DNA of 64,000 nucleotides, taken from contig CM055311.2 in NCBI GenBank assembly GCA_029255685.2, positions 19,614,952 to 19,678,951 of the forward strand, read 5' to 3'. Position 1 is the stretch's first letter. Each line of letters begins with the position of its first letter. The DNA is from Silene conica. Taxonomy: Eukaryota > Streptophyta > Magnoliopsida > Caryophyllales > Caryophyllaceae. Under the pieces are notes generated by a model. The model was given only the letters and a program-made list of their open reading frames with translations. It did not search any database and was not told the DNA's origin. This document shows, piece after piece, positions 32,355 to 44,944 of the stretch. A program made the translations under genes and the position numbers.

Positions 32355-32371
32355 CCTTGGCTCTGATACCA
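32355..32371 (-). other. COP-A primer-binding site (tRNA-iMet)
   Basis: On the minus strand TGGTATCAGAGCCAAGG, two bases after the LTR end; complementary to initiator tRNA-Met. Confidence 0.93.
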
Positions 32372-32373
32372 CT

Positions 32374-33376
32374 TGTGGAGAATTTCCGTATATTCACCCT
32401 TAAAATTACAGGATTATAACGAAATTTATACATGTGAATATCGTCATAAGATGAAAAACATAAAACGAAAGGAAAGGATGCACAACCTTAGGTCCTAGCG
32501 CGAATGGCCTAAGAACAGGAATTAATAGAAATTCCCTCCTATAACTTGCACCCAAGACCCATATGAGATGATGCCGCATGTGCTAGAAATGCTCTCCAAT
32601 TGACTTGCAATATGGGGAGAGCTTTTGTGAGTTTTAAGATGTGAGATCTAGGTTTTGGGAAAAACTGTTCTCAAAAACCCTAATTCTTGTAAAATATGAA
32701 TTACCAGTTCGAGTAGTCTGACAAAAAGGAGAATTCTCTCCTATTTGTAACCGTACTCGGCCGAATGCTCAAAGGGTGAGAGTGGGCTTTCCACTCTCAC
32801 CTTATTCTGATGCGTGATTCGACCCTAAAGCTAAAATATAATCCGCGGGTTTTAATTATAAATCGTACACATGTTATCAGATATTAATGCAGTCGATACA
32901 TGAATAATGGTCTGATAAGAAAATTACGATATTGTATAATTAGCTCAATTAATATAACTGATTATATTAATATACGAATTCAATATTTAATTAAATATAA
33001 CCGTTTATATTTAATTTACGAATTAATCATGTAATTCGTATTAGCTAAAATTACTTAATCCATATTAAATAATTATCTAAACATCTTATTGACTAATTTA
33101 ATAGTCAATACCTCTGACTAACTGTTTAGTCGTATTCAGCATAAATGTGACTGTATTTTCATACCTTCACATCTCTCAAACGTGTCCTATAGGTGTGACG
33201 TATAGGGACCAGTTGATCACCGCCATCCGTATGACAATAACGTCAAACTTATCTAGCAAGCCAACCGTTATTGATAAACGTGGATCAACTGATAATAATA
33301 CCAAAGTATGCCCTTGTGATCCTTTAAGAGATTTAATAAGTCATTGTACTAACTGTCAAGGACACCAGCCCCAACA
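32374..33376 (-). repeat. COP-A 5' LTR
   Basis: 1003 bp, partner of 7939-8941, about 3% diverged. Its outer edge TGTTGGGG (minus) abuts TCCAC of GYP-A. Confidence 0.93.
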
Positions 33377-33381
33377 TCCAC

Positions 33382-35000
33382 AGCTTAGCAACTGAAAAAT
33401 GAGAGCTTATCACAGCACCTGGCTCCCAAACTTTCACCTCAGCACGCATCCTCTTCCTTAATGGCATATCATTATCAACGCCTCCTCCCGAGTCGTCTAT
33501 CCAAGTAGTTCCCGATTCCAAGTTAGGAGCACCCATCACACCTCCCGGGTCATTGAACTCGTCAAAACCTGCAAAAATAGAAACAAGGAGACGTTCCTCC
33601 AATTTGCTCCCAGAACGGGGCGGAGGTGTCATAAGAACAACAATAATATGTGACTCAGAAAGTGGCTCAGACAGGATGGCAACGGGCTCTACATGAGGGA
33701 AATTATCGCAAGATACGATAGGCATGGGTTCCCTAGGGTCATCGGACTTAGTAAAAACCAAATCCTCTCCCCCGACCTGAAAGATAAGTGTCCCAACCCC
33801 GACATCAATAATTGCGCCAGTAGTGCACAAAAATGGTCTTCCCAAAATAATGGGAACATTGCGGTCCTCGGGTATGTTTAGAACAACGAAGTCTACGGGA
33901 ATATAGAAATTCCTGATCCTAACAGGTACATCATGTAAAGCTCCTTTGACCCTTACATAAGAGTAGTCAGCCAACTGAATAGTCGTTCTAGCGCGCACAA
34001 ACTTAGTCAATCCTATTTGCATTGCAAGAGGTAAAAGTAAGATGTTGACACTAGAATCGAGGTCACATAAAGCATTGTCGAACAAATGAGTCCCTACAGA
34101 ACACGGAATAGGAAAATGAATCGGGTCAGACATTGTAGGGTGGGTCCCCTTCCTAAGAAGCATGCTACTCTCTTCACTCATGGCTATGTTCATGACCGAC
34201 TCAGTAGTATTCGTCCTAGACCAATCAATATTAGAAATAAAATACGGCATAGGTAGGTACCTGAGTTATCATCTCATCGTAGTGAGCCATGACGTCGAGA
34301 GCTCGTAAACGGTCCTGAAATCCATGTTGTGGCAACAACCGTTGTGGGTAAGGAACTGATCGATCGGTAAAACTACTTGGTTGAGCATCGGAGAAAAGTT
34401 GAAAGAAAGCCTCGTCATCATAAGTCCTCGACCGAGCATTTATATCTACTCGATCGAAGATTTTATCCTTAATTCCTCTCGATCGATCATTTTGTTTACT
34501 CGATCGAGAGGTTCTTGCTCGTATTTGCTCGATCGAGCATTTTCAGTAGCTCGATCGAGAGGTTTGTCCTCCAAATTGCTCGATCGAGCACTGTCAGATA
34601 CTCGATCGACTGCATTACTCCTCGATGCTCTTGAATCAGCCTCTTCTCGCTCAATTCCTTTGCTCAAATCGTTCACTTGGATTTGCAACTTCTCAAGACG
34701 GATAGCGTGGGAGTTTGATTGCACCTTTAACGTCAATGCCTTTATCATCTCGACTATTTCAGCGATCTCATTATTTTCAGCAGGTGGAGGGATTTGTTGT
34801 GGTACCGGTTGTGGTGTAGTATGGTAATTACCACAACCCCAAGACTCCTTCTTCTCCCTATTAGTAGATTTTTCAGTTTGAGCTTCAAACTGAGCGATCA
34901 GTCGGGATACAGACGTCATCTTGGCAAAGGGATTGAAGGTACTCAAGCCTTCCCATCGAAAATCTCCCTCCGTAGCCTGTCTAATAAACCTGTGGGCCTA
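33382..35000 (-). pseudogene. GYP-A gag-linker and protease remnant
   Basis: On the minus strand after the PBS: a gag C-terminal stretch (residues such as LEKLQIQVNDLSKGIEREE), a linker built on palindrome-encoded LDRA/ARSS words, then a retropepsin-like domain (IPCSVGTHLFDNALCDL, VDFVVLNIPEDRNVPIILGR). The capsid core seen in GYP-B and GYP-C is not recognisable. COP-A is inserted just after the protease. Fossil, with a few interruptions. Confidence 0.85.
34427..34610. repeat. GYP-A palindrome array 3, in the gag linker
   Basis: Site starts: 34427, 34449, 34478, 34499, 34528, 34550, 34579 and 34601. Spacings 22, 29, 21, 29, 22, 29, 22: eight sites, four pairs, and a pair-to-pair period of 50-51 bp, nearly as in the arrays at 7458 and 55718. 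Confidence 0.9.
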
Positions 35001-35101
35001 TTAAAACAACACTAAAGAAAAAGATAAGAATAGCCTCAAGGTACCTAGCCTTCCCTTGAGGCGAAAAACAGACAAAATTAATCAGATAAAAAGCGTCGCC
35101 T

Positions 35102-35118
35102 CCCCGGCAACGGCGCCA
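35102..35118 (-). other. GYP-A primer-binding site (tRNA-Asp)
   Basis: Plus strand CCCCGGCAACGGCGCCA, identical to the plant tRNA-Asp 3' end; on the minus strand it is the PBS, five bases after the LTR. Confidence 0.95.
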
Positions 35119-35123
35119 AAATT

Positions 35124-36997
35124 TGATACCGTCGTTTCAGTACCAAAAATAATAACCTAATACTACTAACGGAAGCTAGCAGTAAATATGGTCGATCTCC
35201 ACAGGGAGGCAAAGTTGCTAATTATCTGTTCAAAATGGTCTGTCGGATTGTCACAAAATGGAGCTTTTAAATTGTTTTAACTAAACTACGAAAAGAAACG
35301 AGAAAGATAAAAAATAGTTCAGAGAAGAGGGATATGCAAGGAATTCGGGTCAATGTGTCGTCAGCATTATCGGTATAAACTAGGTTGGTTAGATTATTGG
35401 CAGGAAAGGCTAGGTTATTACAGTCACGTCTCTAACCCGACTATACCTTCCGGTCTTAAGTCGCCCTAAGGTCATTTCTGCTTGACTTCCGCCCTCACAG
35501 AAACTAATTATTATTGCTAAGCAAGCCTTACCCTTCGAATCTTCCGATCTAGGTCGGGGTTTACCTAAACGAATGATCGTCTCCTGCATATACTCATTCA
35601 ACCAAACACAATTATATTGCTTAACGATAATTCCTACTGCAAAACTACCCACCTCGGTTATAACCTATCATGCATAAGACACGGTTTCCCTCATCCCGAC
35701 ATATAAACAAATTAACTACTCATAACGTAATTATAAATGAATACGACTACGCTAATTATGCTAACATTTGACATGATATATGGCTGTGAAAACAATGTCA
35801 AAAACAGAGATATAAAAGAGACGTAAAGAAATCGATACAAGTGAGCACAAGGCACGAAATCCAAAACAGTAAACGGAACAGGGGCACGGTTTTCGAAGGC
35901 AGTAAAAGAGTATGAAGTAAGGAGAATCCCGTACATAAAAACAGAGGACAATAGAGAAAAGAAGGAGATTAGAAACTGAAACTAACGAAATACAGAGAAC
36001 AAAAACAGGGACAACGAAGCAAAGAGTTATGGTCACGAAAACCGAGGCAAACAACCACAAGAGAAGCAGGACGAAAACGTGAATTGAAACAGTAAAACAA
36101 ATAAGAACAAAAAGATTAAGATAAGAAGAAAAAGGAGGATTACAAACAAGTAGAATTCCGGCGTAGAGAACGATATCGAAAACCCGATTACAATTCTTGA
36201 ATTGTATAAGAACTAAGAGTATTTTATTTTAAGTAAAGTGACTGCTAAGAGAGGATAAAAGGGTATGTAATCCAAAGAGATTTAACCTAAAATGTCTCTC
36301 GTCTATTCTTATAGACGACACAAAAAACTGATATAAACTCTCGGGAAATTTGAACAGTCACCCGACAAGGCTCTCGATCGAGAGGAAAACCTCTCGATCG
36401 AGAAGAATAGCTATGAAAAGTTCTCGATCGAGAAGATTGAGTACCAAAACCTCTCGATCGAGGACTTTAAGAAACAAAACCTCTCGATCGAGGACTTTAA
36501 GAAGCAAAACCTCTCGATCGAACAAATATTCTTCTCGATCGAGCAGCGCGTATTTCCTGCACTGCGCACTGAACTTCAAATGGTCGCCATTTCTTCGTTA
36601 CTCGTTCAAATCAAGCGTTCTTGGTGGCGTTGAAAAGCTAAGAGGATAAGCTTTCATCTCCAATTAGAAACACCTGATTATCTATTTTATAACTCGATAT
36701 ATGGCTCTCCAAAGTATGCACTAGCAAATTGGAGTTCTTCCTTCGCTTGATAGAATTTCATTGCTCCCATGCACATCTCAAAACGGTAGTGACAAGCTCC
36801 GACTCAACTCTTCTCCTAAATGCATGCATAAGGACATGTTTTAGGATCGATTATGATCTTCTCCGGCTCATATTTGCAAAATAGCAAAACAAACCAAAGT
36901 AGACTATTCGGGGGAAATTCGTAGTGAAATACTACGAAATAAGGATGGAAATGCATGCTAATATGGCCTAAAAGGTCTATATAAAATGCACACATCA
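35124..36997 (-). repeat. GYP-A 5' LTR (right copy)
   Basis: 1874 bp. Palindrome sites start at 36373, 36393, 36423, 36453, 36483, 36513 and 36534 (spacings 20, 30, 30, 30, 30, 21). The other LTR has lost and rearranged one unit, so the array turns over by about 30-bp steps. Confidence 0.92.
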
Positions 36998-37044
36998 GTT
37001 ATTATATGACTAGAAATTTTATTTATTCAACGTGTCTACTTTAG

Positions 37045-37151
37045 GTCTTAAGAGGTGGAAGACAACTGTGGTTTTCGAGGAGTTTATTGAGAATACAAAA
37101 GAGGAGAAGAAAAAGATGTTGTTGGCCTTTGAGATTTTCGAGCAACATTGA
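37045..37151 (+). pseudogene. Exon-like fragment of unknown gene
   Basis: After a TTTAG acceptor-like site the frame reads LKRWKTTVVFEEFIENTKE..., then a lysine run and LLAFEIFEQH to a TGA at 37149-37151, about 35 codons. Composition looks like real coding sequence but I recognise no family. Before GYP-A inserted, this piece lay about 200 bp from the Helitron-like end at 3776-3804, so it may be a gene piece captured by a Helitron, or a host last exon. Confidence 0.35.
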
Positions 37152-37744
37152 GAAAGTAAAATGTTTTTGAAAGACAATTTGATAAGGTGACTGGTTTCAC
37201 AAAATTGATGATTAGTAGTTATTTGTTTTTGTAATTAATGTATGTTCACAAAAAAAAAAAGAGAAAATAGAGTAAAATAACAAGGAAAAAAATACCACGA
37301 GTAAAGTATGAGAAAGCGGCAAAGAGTAGGACTTCATTATCAATGCAAGATTGAACGACAGAATGAATGAATTAATGCTATAACATACACAGTACAACAC
37401 TTTCTTATCTCATGGAAATGTAGGAAAGATAAAATATTATTATTGGTTTCTTGGGTATTGCGATGACTTTGGTACTGTAATGAGTAAATCAGTTTTTTAA
37501 TAGGTTTTGAGAATTGTTACCCAAATTAATTAATACGATTATATTAATTACGCACGATTAATTACGTGGTTCATTCTCAATTAATTTCAGTTTTTTATTT
37601 GTTTTAGTTTGCTGATGTGGAAAGATGACCAACTCGGTTAAACATGATATGATTGGTTTTAAAAAACTAAAATTGTGAGATTGAATGAGAGACTTGCATA
37701 GCTGCATTAGCCTAATTCTGAATCCACGGCTGTTTTCCAAGAGT

Positions 37745-37746
<2 letters not shown>
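37152..37746. other. Non-coding spacer
   Basis: AT-rich, no gene seen; a purine-rich A-run near 37250-37290. Confidence 0.5.

Positions 37747-37824
<78 letters not shown>
37747..37824. repeat. (TA)n microsatellite
   Basis: About 39 uninterrupted TA units; likely length-variable. A minus-strand frame through it is an artefact. Confidence 0.97.
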
Positions 37825-37826
<2 letters not shown>

Positions 37827-37896
37827 GATTGTCATATTGGTGGACTGTGCGTAATATGTTATTCATTTATAAAAAGTATTTATTTTGTTGGCTAAT

Positions 37897-39148
37897 TGTT
37901 GGGTTTAGCTAGTTGCTCATAAACTAATTTAGTCATACTAACAGAACCTTTAATTAACTTTTAATTAACATATTTATAAACTTGTTTATAAGATCTTATG
38001 CATGCTAAAATATGCGGAAAGAGGAGAAAATGAACCCTTACACACGGTCCAATAATATGCTAGGATGATCCTCCGAGTACCCAAATTAGAATACCTCCTC
38101 CGGATGCACCAAGACAACCCCTTAACAACCGAATCTTTGTTGTGCTAGACTAAGAATCGATTTCTTCCTTAAAGTAATTCTAATCACTCTTATTAGAATA
38201 TAAATACAATACTACTATTAGTATGTCAATATTATCTTATAATATGATTTTAGAGGTTTTCTTAGAATTTTCTCTCTAGAAAATTTGCTAGGGTTTTTTT
38301 TTAGAAATGAATTGTGTTAGTTATGTGATAGGAAGATCACAACTTTAATAGTGTGGTCTTGGGTTTGGGATGGCCGAAGCATAGGGAGTCCCAAGAGGGA
38401 ACACCTTCCCTTTCCTATGCAATTTTATTGGCCTTAGGTAGTGTTATCAAGGCACACTATAATCATTAGGTTAATAGGGTATTAAGTGTGCTTCTTAAAC
38501 ATTCCTCAAACCCTCCCCAAACCGTCACATTTAGGGTTAAAATGGTTATCCATTTTACATTTTGTCAATTGTAGAAATTGTATAATCTTGTGACATCTTA
38601 TATGTCTTTAAGATATAAAAAGCATTAGTACATCTAAAACATATAAATATTTATCATATAAATATTTTACATAATTAAATAAATCACATTTATTTAATTA
38701 ATAAGTAATTCGAAATTACATAATGTAAAATGATCATTTATCGTCAATACGATTTACAACCTTTGTATTATTTCAACCCAATTCATTCTAATAACGATAT
38801 TATAAATATCGTTTAATGTTCAACAATTGACACGTTTCAATTTTAAACAAAAATCTTACATTAAGATTTAACCTCTAATTTCTCGATATACGAGTTTAAG
38901 GAATATGATCAAATCGTATCAATATACATTTGATCACTTTATCGATTAAGGGAATTGTCCTAAAGGTGTGACCTAAAGGGATCAACTGACCATCACCGTC
39001 ATACGACAGTAATGTCAAACTCTAGCTAGCCAATCATTACCGATTAATGTTGGTCAGTTGACTAATAAATCGTATCATCCCTTGCGCATTCTTGTTATGA
39101 GATTTAATTACGTGATCGCACTTATTGTTGAGAACACATTTCCCAACA
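37897..39148 (-). repeat. COP-B2 3' LTR
   Basis: 1252 bp; nearly identical to 44945-46194. Confidence 0.95.
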
Positions 39149-39173
39149 ATCTCCCACTTGTCCTCGACAAGTG
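39149..39173 (-). other. COP-B2 polypurine tract with hairpin
   Basis: CACTTGTC, CTC, GACAAGTG at 39155-39173 beside GTGGGAGAT (minus) before the LTR, as in COP-B1. Confidence 0.8.
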
Positions 39174-41549
39174 TGCGTCACCAATTCTCTTGTCCTATTA
39201 CAATCTCCCACTCAATGCAAGATGTCTCTCTAAGGTCGTACTTGCATTCAATCATATCATGAGTGGTTTCCTCGATCTGGAGAATAACTATCTGACCGGA
39301 ATTATCTACCATAGATACCTTCCGAGTGTGGCCACGCATTTCCAGTTAACTTCTCCTCGAGTGGCCCTGAGATTTGAACAACCCAGACAAGGGGTGGACA
39401 ATTTCTATCGCACTACTTCCTTCAACTAGTCACAGTTAGTCACAACCCAAAACAATCCCATTTGACTCCAGTTACGAAAAGTCGTAGAGAATGGATCAAA
39501 GTTATGCCTAAACTGTACCATCTTGGGAGAGTAGTCTTTAGTCTAAGAATTGACTCACAAGAATACTATAGCAGCTCTCGCCACGACCCGGCTATAAAAT
39601 TTCCAGAACTCTATAAGCGGTCACATTGCCCGACAGAGTGTCTCTTACAGTCTGCCTATGTGATCGACTAGTCATCACATATGACTCTATGGCACTTGAA
39701 CTTGCCATCAATCGCCTCACACTCTAGTCGCTTTGAGACGTCACCTCATGTAAGCGGCTAGGGGCCATACTAAGTCAATCCAGTTCACTTATGGGGTTCA
39801 ATATTGTCTCATACAACCCATTTGGATTCTGACAAAGTGTCTTTCATTTTGAGTTAATCATAACTCAAATGATGTTGTCATGCAACAATAGTCAACACTA
39901 TTACATTGCATTTTGATGCACAATCATCTATTTGTATTAGTGTTTTGCGAATAACCTTTATTCATGCGAATAACGTTTATTCATGATAGCAAAACTTACA
40001 ACTTTTGGTCTCCTTTATTCTCATATTATCCCGTATAATATGATTCTATTTGAGTACATATCTAGAACTCTTTCTAGATTTTGAGTTTCCTTTCCGGAGG
40101 AAAGCTCCCACTGTTATCTTATAACTTGTGACGTATCGATATACTGGAGGGATTAAAAATCACTCTCTTTAGTCACTTATGTACTAAAATCTATATTGTA
40201 GTTTATTAGTGATTTCATCACTCTTACAATTTTCAAACATCTTGGCTATTTGATAATGGTTTTATTCATCATTATGAACAATGTATCCAACCATCCTAAC
40301 TTCTAGTGGGCGACCTTTTATTATCCATATAATAAACCTTCCCGTAAAGCTCCATCATCTTATGATATAAGGTATTTGATCATCTAGAATTGCAAACCTC
40401 TTATTCTTTACACCTTAAAGAATCACCCATTCTCTCTAAATGGTAGGCTTAATTCCTTTTATGAAAATCGCTCCCACTAAAATCAATATCTCTCGATATC
40501 TTAAATGAACCTTTCTTTTCTCGCATGTTAAACTATTACTCGAATCATTATCACTATCACTATCCCCATAGTGATCTATTTCCATTCAATCAATCATCAC
40601 CCTCTTATCATGTCTTCGTTTCCTCGAGACGAATATGACATGATAATTTCTTTATAACTACATTAAGAGGATTGAGATGATTTCTTCTCTTTTATCTTAT
40701 AAACTTAGAAAATCATTTATTAAGGAACCGTTTTCCTTCCGATTTCATACGGGGTTTCAAGTTTCCTCTCTATGAAACAATGAACACAAAGAACCTTTCT
40801 TCGAGTGTCCTCCCGTAGTTTCTTCAGTGTCCTCTCGTAGTTTCTTCAAATCATTTAGGGCTCTTCTTAAGACTCCCAAGTAAGGAATCTTCTCTAAGAT
40901 CCTTCCTTTATTTTCATCATTGGTTTGTGAGCGAAATATTTTCTCCCACTCTATCCTTCTAACAATAACCTTTATTCGTTTAAGGATAGCTATTTCGATT
41001 AACCAATGTATCTGAATGTTTGAAGTTTGATAGGTGTGATGAATACATTCTCATTTTCACTTAAAATGAAAATCTTATAATGAACTGATATAGTCTTATT
41101 TTGATTGAATTTATCTCATGGGGTGTAGTTCTCCATTTTAATCAACTCTTTGATTATCTTATACTTGATCGTATCAATATTTATTGCGTGATTAAATTAC
41201 TATTATTCATGTTTAAGGTATGCAATTTATTTGAGAAATCAAAACATTGATTAAGAACAAAAGTAGTGACTCGGGTTAAAAACCAAGTCACTAATATCCA
41301 AAATTACAACCATTGTTTTAGGATTTTAATCCTTGTCTTACAAGTAAATTAAATTGTTCCTTAAATAAATGCAAAATATGAAAGAAGACGATATGAAAAT
41401 TAGAGCCTAGCTCTTCAAGTCTTCGATCAATTGGATGCTACCGTAGCCATCCAAGTAAGGAACTTTATGCTTCCTTCTCCTTGCCCTTATCATCATAAGG
41501 TACCCCTTTAAAACAATTTAAAAGGGGTGATAGTCAACAACTTGTATCA
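39174..41549 (-). other. COP-B2 3' non-coding region
   Basis: Matches 16918-19243 of COP-B1 in reverse. Plus-strand frames at 39058-39429 and 39462-39671 are shadows that recur, on the opposite strand, in COP-B1. No pol. Confidence 0.75.
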
Positions 41550-42486
41550 TTATACATAAGTTGATAAATGACATGAATTTAAACGAGAATTATTATTACC
41601 TACGGAGGTTGCCTTCCCATTTTTGAGATCACTTAAGTATTTGGGGCAATTTCGCTTCCAATGACCGATCCTCGTGCAATAATGGCACTTGTCTTGCTCT
41701 TTAGAAGATGAGGTGGAAGCGCCTTTCAAAAAGGTCTTTTCTTTGGTCGCCTTGGGCTTGAACGTTTTCTTGCCCTTGCCTTTAGAGGCATTCCTCTTGA
41801 AGCTCGTTTTCCCTTTCTTTTCGATGTTCAAAACATCTTTGGTGGAACTTTCATGAAGTCCCATGTCCCTTTCGGCTTGGACGAGCATCTTATGCAACTC
41901 GTCCAACGTGGTCTCTTGGTTTCGCATATTGAAATTCACCCGGAATTGAGCATACGCCTTAACCTTATTGAGCGAGTGAAGAACTCGGTCAATAATTAGA
42001 GAGTTGGGAACATCAACATGTTGAGCTTTTAGAGTCTCCGCGAGCTCAACGAGTTTGAGCACATGAGGGCTTATCTTTTGCCCTTCCTTGAAAGTAATGC
42101 AAAGAAGGCGGAAGCCGCCTCATATTGAATCACCCTAGGAGTTTGCGAAAACATGGTCGCAAGCTTGGTGTATATCTCATATGATGTGGTCAACTTAATC
42201 ATACTCCTTTGGAGATCCGGCTCCATGGAGAAGATGAGCACATTTTTAAGAGCGGAGGACTCTTTCATGTAGGCTTCATAGGCCTCACGAGTTCGGACCG
42301 ATGAACGAGCGGTCGGAGCGGGAGGAGCGGCTTCGGATAGGTAACGACTCTTATCGTCACCTTGAGCGGCCAAAAGCAATTGCGCATCCCAATCCTTAAA
42401 ATTGGAACCATGCTTATCGAGTTTGCAACGATCCATAAGGACCGAAGCCATGATACGTTAGTGAGAGGTGGAGCGTTGGTTGCCAT
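41550..42486 (-). pseudogene. COP-B2 gag
   Basis: Starts MATNAPPLTNVSWL at 42486 and carries the same copia gag core and knuckle CHYCTRIGHWKRNC as COP-B1, with a lysine-rich linker before the knuckle. It ends soon after the knuckle, with no protease. Fossil with about two interruptions; most residues still agree with COP-B1. Confidence 0.9.
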
Positions 42487-44930
42487 AGTCGATGTTGAAT
42501 ATTAAACTACAATAATAAAAAGGAAAAACAACATCATTTTAAATTCATAATTTTAAACTAGAAACTTTAACAAGTTTAGTTATGTATTTACTTAATGATC
42601 TCTTACCCAATTAAGTAAACAATCCCGAGACCCAAACCCATACTAATCCGGGCACGGTGTAGCCGATTCAACCCGTATCGGTATAATTTGGTGGATTAAC
42701 TCTTTAATCGGTTCTACTCTTAGAACTCTCGGTCGACAATTTTCTTAAAATTATCTTTAGCCCGAACTTATTGCAACTACGGTTACGAATACTTTCGTTG
42801 AGATCAACCAAATTTCAAGGTGTAATCTTATTACCCCACTTACCCAACGTGACAATTTTAGTACCCCGGTGTAGCCGAGCCTACGTCCTTGTGAAGAAGG
42901 GATTCATGGGTCCGTACTTTTTGGTAAGGCTAAGTCTCAATATTTATTTGTAAGAGATCTAGTCAAATTATTATCTATCTCCGTTTAAGTGAACTAAGTC
43001 GGTGAATTATCGATAAAATAAAAGACTAGGTCGACTAGGTCGAAACATGCATGATACGATGTATGACGATTTGGCTATGCATGCAAACATATAAAAAGCA
43101 AATAAGAAAACATAAAATAAACCCTAGTATGGCCTTTCCTAGAAAAGAAATAATAAAAGTACAAATTCGGAAACCAACTCCTTTGGTCCCTTGAACTTCA
43201 CGCGGCACGCACTACGAGGTAAACACCGTCTTGATCGGAACTCCTTTCCGAATGGCACCGTCTTCAAGGAACTCCGGATTTTACAAATATTACAACTTTT
43301 CTAGTCTACTTTATACATTATAAAATAGAAATAAATTACAATTGGGTGATACGAGATCACAAAATTGCAACCGAATCGGTAACCCCTTACATTACGGGAA
43401 ATACCGATTTAAAAACTAGGCCATACTAAGTAAATTACATAATTCCCAAAATTACGTAAAAATAAATCATGACATTCATAATATAAAATATGCAATGCTT
43501 ATATAAATATGAATTAACATGCAAATCCTAAGCCAAATCGTCCTATTTAAAACACTTATTTAAATAGTTATCGCAAACCTCGGTTTATGGAATTTCGTGT
43601 TTTAACGATTAACAACACTATGCATTATATGAAACGGTTTTCATCCTTAAGTTAATCATCCTAACTCGTATAGGATTCAAAATTTAGTCTTACTCAAACT
43701 TTGAACATGACTTAACTTAATATTTCAATATTGATCGGTATTACTCGGTTTTACGGGAAAAATAATATAAAATTCAAAAGAGTCATTAAAATTTCGAAAA
43801 TTCAAAATTCAAATTTTGAAAATTCCATAATGTTCTTAAAATTTTCAGAAAGTTAAAATATTAGTATTTTATACGGTTTTATTATTATTTCGAAAATAAC
43901 ACGTAAAACGAGCAATTTAAGTCGGAAAATTCAATAATTAACTTCATAAATGCAAATAAATACTAACAATATTTTTATACCTTCCAAAACATTTTAAGAA
44001 CACAAGATGGACAGAAAATTAAATGGCACATTGCCCCATAGCCGAAATTTTAAAGCATGCCTCCTTTTATTTAATTTAAAATGCTACTTTTAACAAATCA
44101 AAATTAAATAAAATCAAATCAAATCTGAAACTTTTGGCTCCCAAGAATATTTTCATGATGAACATATCACATATGAATAATATGGGTTACATTTTCGGCC
44201 ATTTTTAACAACATTTGCAAATTTTAACGATTTACGTCATATATCGTACGATTTTAACCTTTAAAATTATTTCTCAAGCATAAAATAAGATAAAATTCTG
44301 GAAAATTTTATACATGCTGGAAATAATATATATGACATCGTGTTAAATTTTTATGGCCAAATTCCAACTTAAACTATTAAAGTCGAAATTATGTCACTAA
44401 TTACCCGATTTTTACATTAAAAATCTATAATATTGCAATATTTGAGATAAATTTCTGGAAAATTCAACATAAATTTTAAATATTGCATGTGACATCCTCA
44501 TAAATTTTTATAGTCAAATTCATAATATAACTATTTTAACCCATTTTTATTCATCTTATTGCATTTTAACCATTAAAATTCATATCACACGATTTAAAGG
44601 TCCATAATTTACGAAAATTCATATTCATATTATAGAAAATACATGTGATACCATACTGAAAAATCTCGGCCAAAAACTTATTTTAACCATTTTTCCCAAA
44701 ATAAACATTTTTAACCATTAAAAACATATTAAAGCCGAGATATTACATACCAATAATCAATATTCATGCAAAAATTATTCCAAACATTCTAAATCATATT
44801 AGAAAACAGTAGGTATCATGCTAAATTAATTTCGTGCATATCATATATCAAAACGAAAATTATCAAGTTTTATTTTGTTATCCTAATAACTCCGTAAAAA
44901 CGAAAACGGAAAGCATGCAAACAACCTATT
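42487..44930 (-). other. COP-B2 long 5' leader
   Basis: 2.4 kb, matching the COP-B1 leader. Conserved blocks occur in reverse at 43235-43278, 43128-43146, 42866-42885 and 42595-42640. The first half is AT-rich and varies more. Confidence 0.75.
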
Positions 44931-44942
44931 GCTCTGATACCA
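44931..44942 (-). other. COP-B2 primer-binding site (tRNA-iMet)
   Basis: GCTCTGATACCA on the plus strand, i.e. TGGTATCAGAGC on the minus, two bases from the LTR. Confidence 0.95.
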
Positions 44943-44944
44943 AT

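Larger units (their letters stand above)
7939..33376 (-). mobile_element. COP-A: Ty1/copia element inserted in GYP-A
   Basis: Two 1003-bp LTRs (7939-8941 and 32374-33376) read TGTTGGGG...CCCCACA on the minus strand. Flanks TTCAC (7934-7938) and TCCAC (33377-33381) are a target duplication with one difference. The PBS matches initiator tRNA-Met. Order on the minus strand: LTR, leader of about 2 kb, gag, protease, integrase, RT, RNase H, 3' region with PPT, LTR. GYP-B sits inside the RT region. About 30 differences between the LTRs (3%) suggest 1-2 million years. The element is broken by the insertion and has several further interruptions. Confidence 0.92.
3842..36997 (-). mobile_element. GYP-A: Athila-like Ty3/gypsy element, outermost of the nest
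   Basis: Bounded by 5-bp target duplications GTTAT (3837-3841 and 36998-37002). LTRs of 1852 and 1874 bp begin TGATGCGTG (minus strand) and end ...GGTATCA. The PBS beside the right LTR matches the 3' end of plant tRNA-Asp. After removing COP-A (7939-33376), the interior is only about 4 kb: gag-linker and protease remnants, then non-coding sequence to a polypurine tract. No reverse transcriptase or integrase was found, nor the gag capsid core, so it is a broken, non-autonomous copy. LTR divergence of about 5% (sampled by eye) suggests roughly 2-3.5 million years at usual plant rates. Confidence 0.9.

Noticed and set aside
36350-36649. Frame rich in SRSR, looking like an SR-type protein
   Set aside because: It is the translation of the CTCGATCGAG array in the LTR. 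The same holds for frames at 6314-6618, 7321-7686, 31631-32059 and 5001-5267.
37558-37866. 102-codon frame with a long Tyr-Ile repeat
   Set aside because: It is only the (TA)n microsatellite read in one frame.
39058-39671. Plus-strand frames of 69-123 codons within COP-B2, also seen on the opposite strand in COP-B1
   Set aside because: They lie in the 3' non-coding part, run antisense to the element, overlap the LTR edge, and match no protein family.
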